64,000 nt of DNA, taken from positions 266,387,925 through 266,451,924 of the forward strand of contig NC_081415.1 of assembly GCF_030272615.1 (NCBI RefSeq), written 5' to 3'. The stretch is from Cryptomeria japonica (lineage: Eukaryota > Streptophyta > Pinopsida > Cupressales > Cupressaceae). The position numbers were made by a program, and so were the translations under genes. Within the stretch, counting starts at the first letter, position 1. Each line of letters starts with the position of its first letter. Positions 47,085 to 59,340 of this stretch are shown here, one piece after another. Under the pieces are notes generated by a model, which saw only the letters and a list, made by a program, of their open reading frames with translations, had not been told where the DNA came from and ran no database searches.

Positions 47085-48105
47085 ATGGAAGGAGAAGAAA
47101 AGATGCCAGAAGAAGAGGGATCCCAAGATGTACCTTCAAGAATGACCAATGCTGAGTTGAATGTCCAAGTGAAGAAGTAGATGGCAGAGAGTAGAGAAGT
47201 TAGGGCTGAGAATCAGGCCTTGAGAAATGAGATGGATTGGTTGAAGGACAGAGTGGAGAGGGGATAGAGAGACTCTGAAGAAGAAGGGGATGAAGAGGAG
47301 ATCCCTAGGCAGGAAGAGCTAGAGGTTCCTGCAGATCAAAGACCCTTGATGAGTGTCCTCAAGTCCATGGAAAGAAGAACAATGGATGTGAAGATGGATC
47401 TGCCAGTGTTTGTAGGCAAGATGGAGCCTGATACAATGATGGAGTGGATAGACTCATTGGACAATTTTTTTGAAAGTGAAGACATACCAGAGCACCAGAG
47501 GGTGAAGATGGCCCAATACAAAATGAAAGGGGCTGAACTAACTTGGTGGAATTTCATCCAAGATGAGAGGGTGAAAGAGGGAAAGAGAAGAGTGGCTACA
47601 TGGAAGAAGATGATGGCCTTGGTGAAAGAGGCCTATTTCCCAATGGACTACAATATCCAATTGCATAGGAGGAGACATAATTTGAAACAAAAGGAGATGG
47701 ACATGAGTTCCTATACTAAGGAGTTCATGAAGTTGTGTGTGATTACCAAGGTGAAAGAGAGTGAAGATGAGAAGGTGGCTAGATATCTCAATGGGTTGAG
47801 ATTTACAATCCAAGAATATTTGAATCTCCACACCCCGAAGATAGTCCAAAAGTGCTTTCAATTGTTACTCAAGGTGGAGGAGAAGTTGAAGAGAAGGTAG
47901 GAAGAAAATGGTAGAGGTAAAGGGAGACAACAAAGAGGGGGAAGAGACCCTTTCAAAGGTAGAGGAAATGGTTTTGGATACCAGGGAGGCTCTAACCAAG
48001 AAGACAATAGAGGAGAGAGCAATTACAACTAAGGAGGGGGCTACAATCCAAGAGAGAACTTTAGGGGTAGAAGACCACCCTCTAGAGGAAGATCCCAAGG
48101 AAGAG
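47085..48105 (+). pseudogene. Gag, element E (first part)
   Basis: Start at the ATG of 47085 (MEGEEKMPEEEGSQD), 19 bases after the primer site. A charged coiled region (REVRAENQALRNEMDWLKDR) precedes the retrotransposon gag domain at 47390-47880: FVGKMEPDTMMEWIDSLDNF, AELTWWNFIQDER and LKLCVI-like FMKLCVITKVKESEDEKVAR. An Arg/Gly-rich tail follows up to the F insertion. TAG stops lie at 47178, 47264 and 47898, all in one frame, so otherwise the frame is kept over 1 kb. Gag would build the particle. Confidence 0.88.
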
Positions 48106-49346
48106 TGATGAGTTGATACATTAGCATATTTTTATCCTCAGGAACTCTTAGGTTTTTCTCATATTTTTATTTACATAGTAGTAATGAGGTATCATAAGTT
48201 TACAATATGTATTTCAAATGTTAGCCTGAACCTATTAAAACATGTTTTGTCTTTGCCAGTTTATTCCTGCAGCCATGTTATTCATTCTTGTTGCCATGCA
48301 GATTGTTTAGGCAATATCATGTGTGAAATTAATATATGTTTTGAATAATTAAAATAGATGTGTATGTTCTTGTATGTTATTTCCTTTTGAGATTGCAGGA
48401 ATAAATTGATGTTGTTGGGAAGGATCTCCTATCGTGCCAATTACTGTAGGAGATATTTAAGGAGGAGACTGAAAGATCGAATCAATAGAAATGTTGATGA
48501 GCATAAGGAATGATAGAGGAAAAGTAATTGTGCAATGTTTACTAATGTCCTACTCAAGTAGACATTAGTGTTGAAAATACTGCCATGATGTGTTATGACT
48601 GTGGTTCGGTTTAGATCCACATTATCGGCAACTTAACTCCGGTTGTTTCCTTTCTTAATTAGTTATCCACCTCTTCTAATTGGCATGATCTGTGTAATAG
48701 GAAGTAATTGTTTTGTTTTAAATAAAGGTCTTTATCTCTTTTCATAGGTTAGATAGAAAAGAGAGAAAAGAGAGCAGAGGATTTTAGAAATAAAGTTACA
48801 AGTGTTTTGTTTCTCTTTTGATGTTGAATCATGTAATGACTTCTAAAGAACGATGAATAAAAATATGTTATTCTGAGCACTTAGAGTTGTTTTTGGGAAG
48901 CCTGGAATCACTCATCCAAGGGGGCCCACTTGGTGAGTGTTCCCGTGCCTTTGTTAAGATTAGTTTTCTTCTTTAGCTGTAGTAGACGTTCTTGCATTGA
49001 CTATTCCTGCAACCAAACCAAAACAGAGTAATTTCTATTTAGCAGCATTGAGCTTAGCTAGTATTGCTTGAATGAATTTATGTTAATGCAGAAGTTTTCC
49101 TGTAGCCTTTCAATAGTTTCAATTCTTGCTTATCTTTTCCACATAGATGTTGGTTGCTGTAGTAATGTAGGGTAGCTATTATAGGAACTTAGTGCATATA
49201 TAGTGTAGACTCATTTCAAGTATTACGTCCCTTGGTTGACAATCAAATGAACACTAGCTATGGAAATAATGACTTTACCAAGTGAATGTCCAAACTTCGG
49301 GTTGAGACTTCAATTAGAGTTATTATTCTTATTGTTGGGTTGAACA
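48106..49346 (+). repeat. 5' LTR of element F
   Basis: Starts tgatgagttgatacatta and ends gttgggttgaaca. It matches 57733-58996; the copies differ by scattered transitions and small indels such as an extra run near 58625 in the 3' copy. Confidence 0.92.
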
Positions 49347-49350
49347 TTTT

Positions 49351-49369
49351 TGGCATCATTGTCAGGGAT
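49351..49369 (+). promoter_or_regulatory. Decayed primer binding site (tRNA-Asp type), element F
   Basis: tggcatcattgtcagggat starts four bases after the LTR. The plant tRNA-Asp site is tggcgccgttgccggggat; the five differences are all G-to-A or C-to-T transitions. Confidence 0.65.
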
Positions 49370-49439
49370 GGTGTCAAACTAAGAACCTGCTATGGTTATT
49401 GTCTTTTCATTTAATTGTTTTTCTGGCACACCTAATTGG

Positions 49440-51249
49440 TTGAAAAAATTTATGAACCTGCATGCATAGGTGAAGAAGAGATGTTCTAGGTAGATTTCTA
49501 CCTAGTCATCCTAATCATGCAGAAATTAATTCCCCAGATATAAATCCTTTTGCTAAACTTTATCAAACCCCAAAGAACTTGAACCACCTCAAATTTGAAT
49601 TTCCTGAAGGCAACCTTCATTTCTTTTTTGGACCACCAAAAGAAGAATTTCATTTGGTAATTCCCCCCACAAGTCCAATGCAAGGAAATCCACCTCCTGG
49701 TGGGAATAATCCACACCTACCTTTGGACCCAACATTTGAGTTCCCCATATCTGATTAGCATGATAATGCTAATCTCAAGAACATTCCAACTTCTTCCCTC
49801 CCTAAATTCTATGGATTAGTGACAGAGGATCCAGACACAATTCTGTTTGAGTTTGGTGTTCTCTGTAGGAGTTTTGATTATACTATAGATGCCCATAGAC
49901 TCAAAATATTTCCTACCACTTTGAAAGAATCATCTTTAAGATGATTTATGAGTTTGGGTAGTAGCACAATCAATACATGGGACGAGATGAAACGATTGTT
50001 TCTTGCAAAGTATAAAGACTATTGTAGAGGCACTGATCGCCATGGGGATGATATTTTTAGAATGACATAGAAAGAAGATGAGAGTCTTGAGGATTACCTA
50101 GAAAGGTTTCTATTTAGTGTCAAAAAGTCCAAGCATAGCACTCTAAATGAAGATTCCCTCAAGATGATATTTTTAAGAGGTATCAGTGATGAATGCACTG
50201 ATGCTTTGGATCTTATGGGAGGAGGTGATATTACACAATCTACATGGAATGAAATAGGATAAATTTGTGAGAAGTGTTCTAGATCAGCTTCTAAAAAAAA
50301 TAGGCGTTTCAAGCTAGGAGTTCCTTCATCAACATCTAGTACTGGAGTTTATAGAATGGAACTTAGCCATTTGTTGAAGGACTTTAAGGAGGACATCATA
50401 AAAAATATGGCTACTTAGTTGGATACACTCTCAGCTAAGAAGAAGCATGAAGAAGTTGATGCATTTCGTGCAGAATTTTGCCCTCATTGTAGACAAAGAA
50501 AAAATGACTGCAGATGTAAAATGGTTGCAAATCTTGAGGTTCCTGACGTCAAGCCAATACAAGGTGAGGATGAACAAGTTTTCTATACTACTCAAAGAAG
50601 GCCAAATTTCCAAAGACAAGGTATGTCTCCGGATCCACTTTCTTTTTCTGGTTATAGTGGAAATTCTTATGTACCAAATAATCAATGGCAATCACCATAT
50701 GATAAAATTTTTGGTAATTATCCAAACTTGTGTGGTCCTCAAGGCCAAGGGCAACATTTTTCTAGTCAAATGCCATAGTGGTAGCAACCACAGGGAAATT
50801 GGTATCCACTCTAGGCACAAGAGAACTAGTTTCAAGGGAATTGGCAACCTACTCCTCAATGGAGGGGGAGTCAACCATGGACTACCCAATCTTCTGGATA
50901 TCAACAACCTATTCAACAACCGCCTGCAATAATGCCTCCTCCTATAGCCACTGTTGTTCCACCTAAACCAGCACAGTTACCCACTCAACCAATGCCAAAT
51001 CCTAATATTAAATCTCAACAACAACAAGAAGTTTATTTAGCTGATCCTAATCAATACCCAACCTATTCTCTATCTATAAGTGATATTCTCCTCAGATCTG
51101 AGACAACTTTGCCTAATCCATCTCCTCCAGTTATAACTGAAATGCAAGAAGAACAAGAAATCTCTAATCCAACAACTAAAATACCTCAGAAACATAGACT
51201 ACCCCCATTTCCCCAGAGATTGCAAGAAAAAGAAGTTCTTACAGAATAG
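49440..51249 (+). pseudogene. Gag, element F
   Basis: Reading frame followed by hand from about 49480: SHPNHAEINSPDINPFAKLY and a FEFPEGNLHFFFGPPKEEF stretch, then IPTSSLPKFYGLVTEDPDT and the gag core (WDEMKRLFLAKYKD, SLEDYLERFLF, FLRGISDECTDALDLMGGGD). A Cys-rich CPHCRQRKNDCRC patch at 50479-50520 could bind metal. A Gln/Pro/Trp-rich tail (QPQGNW, GNWQPTPQW repeats) ends at a TAG (51247). At least ten stops interrupt it, mostly TAG. The start codon is not certain. Confidence 0.78.
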
Positions 51250-52020
51250 GAGCAAGGTTTTGATATCATAGATCAACTGAAACATGTATGTATTAAAATC
51301 CCATTGTTACAAGTAATAAAAGATGTTCCTATATATAGTAAGGCACTTAGGGAGGCATGTCTAAAAAAACCTGGTAGGAAGAAGAAGGATCCGCAAACAG
51401 TGCATGTGATGGGTCGATTGACATATATTATGCTAGGAAAGGTTTCAATTCCTAAATATTCTGATCCTGGTAGTCCTGTTGTGAATATAGTCATTAATGT
51501 CACTCAGATAAGGAATGTTTTAGTTGATTTAGGGGAAACCATTAATTTGATGACAAGAGAAGTAATGCAGTGACTTGAAATCAATAGTCTTAGACCTACA
51601 CCTACAGTCCTACAACTTGCTGATAACTCTACAGTTCGACCCGATGGTATGATTGAAAATGTGGTTGTTACTTTGGATTCCTAGGAATACCCTCCAGACT
51701 TTATGATTCTATCTCCAAAGGCAACATTAGGAGGATATCCGGTGATTTTGGGAAGACCCTGGCTTGCCACGGCTGATGCATATATTGGATGTAGATCAGG
51801 AGATATGACTATTTCAGATGGGAACTCTACAAAAACATTAGCTTTATATTCTCTTGCTTAGCCCCAGTTTGATCAACAACAAGCTGTTTGGCCTACTTTG
51901 GGAGAAGAATTTGAGGGAGTTGACTCTATTAATCACCTTATGATGATTAATAGAGGACTATTCATGCAATTCCTTGATGAAGACTCAATTCTTTATAAAA
52001 TTCTGACAAATGAGTTAAAA
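51250..52020 (+). pseudogene. Protease region, element F
   Basis: After the Gag tail the frame continues with KHVCIKIPLLQVIKDVPIYS and ALREACLKKPG, then VNIVINVTQIRNVLVDLGET with the active-site Asp at about 51522, and NLMTREVM. In Athila elements the motif is usually DLGAS; here Glu replaces Ala. The LGGYPVILGRPWLATADAYI block (51728-51787) closes the domain. Stops at 51571 (TGA), 51682 and 51858 (TAG). It would cut Gag-Pol if intact. Confidence 0.82.
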
Positions 52021-52034
52021 CAAGAACACCAATT

Positions 52035-53060
52035 TTGCTGGTACCAAATATTGCAGATTTAGACTTTCCTACAGCCACTGATATATTGCATACTCTGTTG
52101 CCGCAGGAAGTCTGTACTGCTCATTTTTTTGATATATCCCAGATTGATCTTACTATCAAAATAGAATTTGATTTGAATAAATATTTGAATATCAACAGTG
52201 ATCTTGCAAATACTCAAAAAGTAGCACTCATGGACTTGCTTAAATGTCATAAACATGCCTTTGCATGGGATTACAAGGAAATGCATGGAATCAATCCCAC
52301 AGTTTGTACCCACTATATCTACATAAAAGAAGATTGTAGCCCACATAGACATCCACAAAGAAGAATCGATCCTGCATTAAAAGAAATAGTTAAAGAGGAA
52401 TTGCAGAAGTTGTTAAAGGCTAGGTTTATCTATCCTATCTCTGATAGTCAATGGGTATCACCTTTGGTAATAGTTCCTAAGAAAGGAGGAAAATGGAGAG
52501 TAGGTGTTGATTATAGAGCTTTGAAATTAGCAACAAGAAAAGATCATTTTCCATTGCCATTTGTGGATAAGATAGTAGACTCTTTGGCTGGGAAGAGATA
52601 CTTCTTGATGGAATTAGTGCCTACAACCAGATTTAGATAGCCCTAGAGGACCAAGAGAAGACTACATTTACTTGTCCTTGGGGAACATATGCATATCCCA
52701 TTCTTCCTTTTGGATTATGTAATGCTCCAGCCACCTTTCAAAGAGTAGTAATAAGCATATTTTTCAGATATTTCCAAAGACATCATGAAAATTTATATGG
52801 ATGACTTTACAACTTATGGTTCTGAATTTGAAGAAGCATTAGAGAACCTGAAGAAATTTTCGCAATGGTGTGAAGACTATAGTTTGTCATTAAACAGTGA
52901 GAAGTGCTTCATTATGATGCAAGAAGGTATAGTCCTTGGTCATCATATCTCTATAAAAGGAATACAGGTTGACCCAACAAAAAATGAAGTTATTCAAAAT
53001 ATCAATGCATTGGTAGAGCAAAAATGTCAGAAGTTTTCTTGGTCATGCTAGATATTATAG
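52035..53060 (+). pseudogene. Reverse transcriptase, element F
   Basis: Visible blocks are HAFAWDYKEMHGINPTVCTH, RRIDPALKEIVKEELQKLLK, SPLVIVPKKGGKWRVGVDYR, then in another frame YNQI and IALEDQEKTTF, PFGLCNAPATF and catalytic YMDD at 52794-52805 in the IYMDDFTTYG context typical of Athila-type elements. GIVLGHHISIKGIQVDP follows. Frameshifts near 52617 and 53030 and a TAG in the YNQI-IALED block break it. The catalytic Asp pair is present. Confidence 0.9.
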
Positions 53061-53121
53061 AAGGTTTATCAAAGATTTCAGCAAAATTGTAAGTCCCTTA
53101 TATTCTCTAGTTACCAAGGAT

Positions 53122-53499
53122 ATGAAATTTAAATGGACTTCTTCATGCAATGAAGCTTTTTTAAAGCTCAAGCATGCTTTGACCCAAGCACTAGTTCTTA
53201 AAGGTCCAAAATGGTCTTTACCCTTTCAAACTCATACAGATGCATCTGATTATGCAATAGGAGTAGTCTTAGGACAAAAGGTTGATAACTTGGAGAGTGC
53301 AATATATTACATTAGCAAGAACTTGCACGAGCCTGAGTTAAATTACACAGTCACTGAAAAAGAAATGTTAGTAGTTATATATGCACTCAACAAATTCAGG
53401 CACTATATAATAGGGTATCCCATATTTGTGCATACTGATCATACTGCAATCAGATATCTCATGAATAAGCCTTCAATTATCGGTAGATTAGCTCGCTGA
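53122..53499 (+). pseudogene. RNase H, element F
   Basis: 125 open codons with THTDASDYAIGVVLGQ (first Asp), AIYYISKNLHEPELNYTVTE with the Glu context, and HTDHTAIRYLMNKP with a third Asp. It is the ordinary Ty3 RNase H; there is no second copy, unlike A. A TGA at 53497 ends the frame, which continues in phase with integrase (MQEFDITIIDKPVKSN). Confidence 0.88.
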
Positions 53500-53505
53500 T
53501 TATTA

Positions 53506-54930
53506 TTGATGCAGGAATTTGATATCACAATTATTGATAAACCAGTAAAGTCCAATGTGGTTGTAGATTATCTTTCAAGGCTTCAGTTACAGGAAGATCC
53601 TACAACCATAGATGATTCTTTTCCAGATGAACATCTATTCCTTATACAAGCCCACACTCCCTGGTATGCTGATATTGCCAATTATTTAGCTGCTGCTAAA
53701 ATGCCACTTCATTTCTCCCCTAAAGAAAGAAGGTTGCTAGTTGAGAAAAGCTTTAACTTTACATGGATTGCTGATTGTTTGTTTTACACTGGACCTAACT
53801 AAGTCATGAGAAGATGTGTAAGAGAAGATGAAACATATGATATCCTGCATGCATGTCATGATTAGCAGTGTGGAGGACATTTTGCTGCTAAAAGAGCAAC
53901 ACTCAAAATACTGAATACAAGATATTATTGGCCAACATTATATAAGGATGCAACAAAGTATACAAGAAAATGTGATAGATGCTAGCACATGGGGAGACCT
54001 ACTATATCTGATGAGATGCCATTGCATCCACAAATATTGGTTGCACCATTTGATAAATGGGGATTAGATTTTGTTGGCCCAATTGATCCCCATTCTAATG
54101 GAAAATCTTACATTTTAGTATGTACTATTATGTAACCAAATGGGTGGAAGCTCCCGCCATGACACATGCAAGGGATAATAAGGTGGTTGAGTTCCTTTAT
54201 GAAGATATATTCAGAAGATATGGAGTACCAAGGACCATAATTTACTTCAACATTGATTGCAACCTTGGTCAATGAATGCAATATAAGGCACAAAAATTCT
54301 ACCTCATATCATCCACAAGCTAATGGACAAGTAGAGGTTACAAACAGGGAGTTTGAGGCTATTCTTAATAAGACAATAGTTGTTCATAAAAAAGACTGGT
54401 CTCATAGACTTTCAGAAGCAATTTGGGCATACAGAACAACTTGGAAGACACCGATTGGTTTTACACCTTTTGAGATGGTGTATGGAAAAGCAACAATGAT
54501 GCCTATTAAGTTTGAGAATAAAACTCTAAGGACAACTTTGCAATTAAATATAACACTTTCTGAAGCACAAAAAGATCGTATTCAACAATTGAATGCTTTG
54601 GATAAATGGAGAAAAATGACCATCCAATAGACATAACTGATACAAAATCAGAGAGCCAAGTGGCATGATAAATACATAAAAGAGGTTCAAAGTAGGTGAC
54701 TAGGCACTATTTTATGACTCAAGATAGAAAGATACCATGGGAAAGCTGCAAACTAGATGGTTAGGTCCATATGAGATAGAGGAAGTTTTCAACAATGGAG
54801 CTGTTTGTTTGACAACAATTGACCCGATTCGGTTCAAGCTTTTGGTAAATGGTCATAAATTGTGTCTTTATCATAAGCCTGCCAGCAAAGAGGAGTTCCT
54901 GAAATAATTTGCTAAAAAGGATAAAACACA
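53506..54930 (+). pseudogene. Integrase, element F
   Basis: First a connection (VVVDYLSRLQ), then the zinc domain at about 53840-53995 (GGHFAAKRATLKILNTRYYW with two TAG stops) and the core start DKWGLDFVGPID (first Asp, near 54066). The block around 54235-54250 that should hold the second Asp is missing about 17 bases. YHPQANGQVEVTNREFEAIL with the Glu is intact (54309). WAYRTTWKTPIGFTPFEMVY and a KPASKEEFLK end follow. The loss of the second Asp and the frame shift there make it inactive. Confidence 0.87.
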
Positions 54931-55513
54931 AGTTCCTTCTGCAATTGAACAAAGTATTGGAGGTAAGGTTCTTGCAGCCTCTGCAGTGAACATACTTGCC
55001 ACTTCATAATTCTCCACACATCATTTCACAACAATATTTCCATGTCTTATGGAAATATTATTCTCCATAAATAAATTTTCCATCCACGTCATCCCATCTC
55101 ATTTCCTTATCTATCATTTCATTTCATTTCGCCATTCTTTTCATAGGCTTGCAGGTATGTACATATTTTATTTTAATTTAATTAAGCATTTATGATTTCA
55201 TTATGATTATTGCCTTTACTAAATCCATGTATACTTCCCTAAATCCTTTCAGCTTGTGTGGACATGTGTCAAAGTAAGTTGGGGGGGTGTTTTATGGTCC
55301 GGTTTCCAAAATTAGTAATTACTCATCCTTTTTGGTACCTTGATTTGATTGCTTGCCATCATTCCTTTAATGAGATATTTTTTTGGCATAAGAAAGTAAT
55401 GAATTCTACCACCAAATTTTGAAATAGGTAAGGAAGTTTCAATTCTCAGTCTATAGAGTATTTTGGTTCTTCATTTCTCAGCTGCAGGGATTGCTACATT
55501 AACAAATTAAGAA
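54931..55513 (+). other. Spacer between pol and extra ORF of F, with an inner polypurine tract
   Basis: No supported gene. At 55277-55290 aagttgggggggtg repeats the form of the tract before the 3' LTR of F (taaagttggggggca, 57718-57732). A cttgcaggtatg word near 55150 resembles a splice acceptor, a position where some env-like ORFs are spliced; this is only a hint. Confidence 0.6.
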
Positions 55514-57720
55514 ATGGGTGGAGATCCAATCCACCATGAACCAATAATCCATGATGCGTTGCTACAAGATGCTCTTTGTGAGCATTATTTCCGGCATCAT
55601 GGTTGGATTGTCTACTTTATGAAAATAACAGATTATAATGAATAAATTACCTTTGAGTTTATGCATTCATTCAATGAAGGGGAGGCTACTGTTAAAGGAT
55701 TAAGGGTCATTGCTACAGAGCATCAAATAGCTGATGTTACAGGGTTGCTATAGGAAGGAGAATTGTTTCCAGAATCAAAAGACACTAGAAGTGCTAGAGC
55801 AGAATTTACATGCCCCACAAATGGACCTCTAATAGTGGACAAGCAAGGAACCAGGAGGGTTTCCCTTCTAGCAGAGTGGCCCCAGGTGGCTTTATATTTA
55901 ATGAAGTACATTACTTGCGAAAGGAGGTATTCAAATTTACATTCACCCTATTTCAAATTGCTTAGTCATTTGCAACATGGCTGGAGAATGAATGTTCCAA
56001 ATTTTTTATATCACCTCATTTCCACAAGTGCCAAAGAAACATGAAAGAATGGAAATCATTCTATCAGCCATCACGGTTTGATAAAATTGCTGGTAGAACA
56101 TTCTCTTAGGGATGTTTCACAGATGGAATGGGGGGTATTTGAAGACATATTGCAATTTAGGGTTGAAGATGCTCCTGTTGCAGATGAGTTAGCAATTGAA
56201 AAGGAGGAAATGGGAGAGCCCTCTTCTCAGAGGAAGAGATGGTTGAGACAAACATGGAGCAACCCTCCACTTCTTTTCAAAGAGAATCAACATCTTCTAA
56301 AAGAAAAGGGAAGGAATTAGAAGGAGTTAATGCAGAATATGAACCTATGGTTCTGCCGTAGGAAACTCAAGTTTCCCCTACAACTAAGAGGCATAGACTG
56401 AAGAGAAATACTCTTGTAGCAAAGCTGTAGGTAGAAACTGTTCTTGCAGCCACTCCAAAGGTTTATGCAAGAAGAACTAGGAGTACTACCCAAAAAGTCC
56501 GTCCAGTAAGTGATGCAACAAAGGTTATTTCCATAGAAGCATCAAAAGAAGAGAGTGCAACATAGGTTGAAATTCAGAAGGAGGATGATGTTGATAGACT
56601 TTCAAGTCTGGCATATGTGGTAGGACAGCTTGAGGAACCTATTGAATAAATTCCACATACAAAGGTAACAACTATTAGACCTCCATCATCTCTCAACAGT
56701 TTATCTATTGCATTAACATTTTATAGGCAGTGGGAGATAGAAAGGGCTAGATTATAGGGGATTATTGACAAACAATAGAAGGAAAGCTAAAAAAGGGATA
56801 GTAAAATTAAAGAATTAGAAGCCAAAGTTGATACAATCACTAGTATGGTCCTGAAGTTAATGCAATGTAGGAAATCACCAAGAGTTTATGCTCTGCATTT
56901 GAAAGAGAGGTATTTAAATTTTAAATTAAACTGCATTATCAGGGACCTTAGCGCTTCTTTAGAAACCCCTGAGGAATTTTATGATGCCTAACAGACTTCC
57001 CCAATAACTCTGAAAAATTTATTGTGTGAGCTTTACTTGCATAACTATGCTGTAACTTCTGATAGTGAGTGGAATCCCTTGTTATACATTGGTGATATCC
57101 ACATAAAAGCCTTAATGTCATGGATTCGAAATGAGATCAGCATGGGAACATAGGCTAGATCACATAGGGATGTTGAATTTGATTGTCCATTACCACTAAG
57201 GAAGGAAGCAAAAGAGCCAAGAGTTCTTTATTATGAATGGCAGAAGCTATTGGTAAGGCAAGATGTGAGGAATCAAGTGTTGCCAATGAGGGAAGAAATA
57301 TTCCAAGCATATGAGCATTTAGTTCAAAATGAAAGTGTAGCTGCAATTGAAGGCCTAATTCAACATTGGAATAATTTGCCAGAAGAATTGAAACAAAGAG
57401 AACCTCATTCATTGCCAAATTTTCATGCAGCTATGCAAAGAGCCCCTAAATATATCCAACTCGGTAGGATGAAAACCAATATCTGGTTACCTTTGATCTT
57501 TCAGCCCCCTATACTTATGTGGCCATTGTTGGGATGTAAGGTTATAGATCACCCCTATGAAGCAGCTACAAAAGAGGCTAGATGGTCTAGATTAGAAAAG
57601 ATGAAGGGGTTTTATTGGAATTTGCCTTCAGGAGGAATAGGTCAAGGAACTGTTGGTGACTTAAGAGTTAGTGCCAGAATTAGGAATTTTCCTCTTGCTG
57701 GAGGATCAACCAGACCTTAA
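55514..57720 (+). pseudogene. Extra post-pol ORF (env-like position), element F
   Basis: About 735 codons by frame, from the ATG at 55514 (MGGDPIHHEPIIHDALLQDA) to a TAA just before the polypurine tract. One shift near 56310 and about a dozen stops, nearly all of the CAG/CAA-to-TAG/TAA kind. The N-half has FNEGEATVKGLRVIATEHQI and FTCPTNGP, and resembles the conserved domain of plant-transposon ORFs found after pol in Athila. The middle is Ser/Thr/Lys-rich with a predicted coil (KIKELEAKVDTITSMVLKLM). The C-half is Trp/Tyr-rich and ends GTVGDLRVSARIRNFPLAGG. I see no clear signal peptide or membrane segment, so an envelope role is not supported by sequence. Confidence 0.6.
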
Positions 57721-57732
57721 AGTTGGGGGGCA

Positions 57733-58996
57733 TGATGAGTTGATACATTAACATATTTTTATCCTCAAAACTCTTAAGTTTTTCTCATATTTTGATTTAC
57801 ATAGTAGTAATGAGGTATCAGAAGTTTACTATATGTATTTCAGATGTTATCCTGAACCTATTAAAACATGTTTTGTCTTTGCCAGTTTATTCCTGTAGCC
57901 ATGTTATTCATTCATGTTGCCATGCAGACTGTTTAGGCAATATCATGTGTGAAATTAATAGATGTTTTGATTAATTAAAATAGATGTGTATGTTCTTTCT
58001 TTTTGAGATTGCAGGAATAAATTGATGCTGTTGGGAAGCATCTCTTGTCATGCCAGTTGCTGTAGGAGATATTTAAGGAGGAGACTGAAAGATCAAATCG
58101 ACAAAAACGCTGATGAGCATAAGGAAAAACAGAGGAAAAGTAATTGTGCAATGTTTACTGATGTCTTACTCAAGTAGACATTAGTGTTGAAAATACTGCC
58201 ACAATGTGTTATGACTGTGGTTTGGTTTAGATCCACATTATCGGTGACTTAACTCTGGCTATTTCCTTTCTTGATTAGTTATCTGCCTCTTCTAATTGGT
58301 GTGATCTGTGTAATAGGAAGTAATTATTTTCTTTTAAATAAAGGTCTTTATCTCTTTTCGTAGGTTAGATAAAAAAGAGAGAAAAGAGAGCAGAGGATTT
58401 TAGAAATAAAGTTACAAGTGTTTTGTTTCTCTTTTGATGTTGAATCATGTAATGACTTCTGAAGAACAATGAATAAAAATATGTTATTTTGAGCATTTAG
58501 AGTTGTTTTTGGGAAGTCTGGAATCACTCATCCAAGGGGGCCCACTTGGTGAGTGTTCCTGTGCCTTTGTTAATATTAGTTTTCTTCTTTAGTTGCAGTA
58601 GATGTTCTTGCATTGACTGTTCCTGCAACCATTGGAAATAGATCCATTGACTGTTCCTTTAGCCAAACCAAAATAAAGTAATTTTTGTTTAGCAGCATTG
58701 AACTTAGCCAGTATTGCTTGAATGAATTTATGTTAATGCAGAAGTTTTCTTGTAGCCTTTCAATAGTTTCAATTCTTTCTTATCTTTTACGCATAGATGT
58801 TAGTTGCTACAGTAATGTAGGGTATCTATCGTAGGAGCTTAGTGCATATATAGTGCAGACCCATTTCAAGTATTACGTCCCCAGGTTGACAATCAAATGA
58901 ACACTAGCTATGGAAATAGTGACTTTACCAAGTGAATTTCCAAACTTCGGGTTGAGACTTCAACTAGAGTTATTATTCTTATTGTTGGGTTGAACA
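57733..58996 (+). repeat. 3' LTR of element F
   Basis: Starts tgatgagttgatacatta right after the ggggggca tract and ends gttgggttgaaca, followed by the AAGAG duplication and the rest of E. Confidence 0.92.
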
Positions 58997-59001
58997 AAGA
59001 G

Positions 59002-59340
59002 GACCTCTTAGGTGCTGTAACTGCAACCAAGAAGGGCACATGGCCAATAGGTGTCTGGAGAAGGCTTCTAGCTCCATGGGAGAAAGGAGAAGCAATTTGG
59101 TGCAGGAATTTGATTATCAAAGTGTGGCAAGTGTAAACACTTATCAAAGTGTTAATGCTCCTGATAGATATGGCTATCCTAAAAGAGGAGAGGCTCTGAT
59201 GATGAGGAGAGCAGTAACCACCAAGAAAGTACTTGACAAGGAGCCTACACAAAGGAAATCTCTTTTCAAAACCACTTGCAAGGCAAAAGGAAAGGTATGC
59301 AAGGTCTTGATAGACTCTAGATCCACTAAAAATTTTGTCA
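59002..59340 (+). pseudogene. Gag zinc knuckle and protease start, element E
   Basis: Directly after F the E frame goes on with CCNCNQEGHMANRC, a complete classical Cx2Cx4Hx4C knuckle at about 59017-59058, then a 60-residue linker and CKAKGKVCKVLIDSRSTKNF. That is the retropepsin active site, with DSGS changed to DSRS. The knuckle is intact; the Gly-to-Arg change at the protease active site would inactivate it. Confidence 0.87.

Larger units (their letters stand above)
48106..58996 (+). mobile_element. Athila-like Ty3 element F nested in E
   Basis: 10.9-kb element with LTRs of 1241 and 1264 bases and a perfect AAGAG duplication (48101-48105, 58997-59001). It has a decayed tRNA-Asp-type primer site, Gag, protease with DLG, RT with a YMDDFT motif, one RNase H, integrase and an extra ORF before the 3' LTR. 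Primer site, motif style and the extra ORF point to the Athila lineage. Coding regions are split by many stops and frameshifts. Confidence 0.92.
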
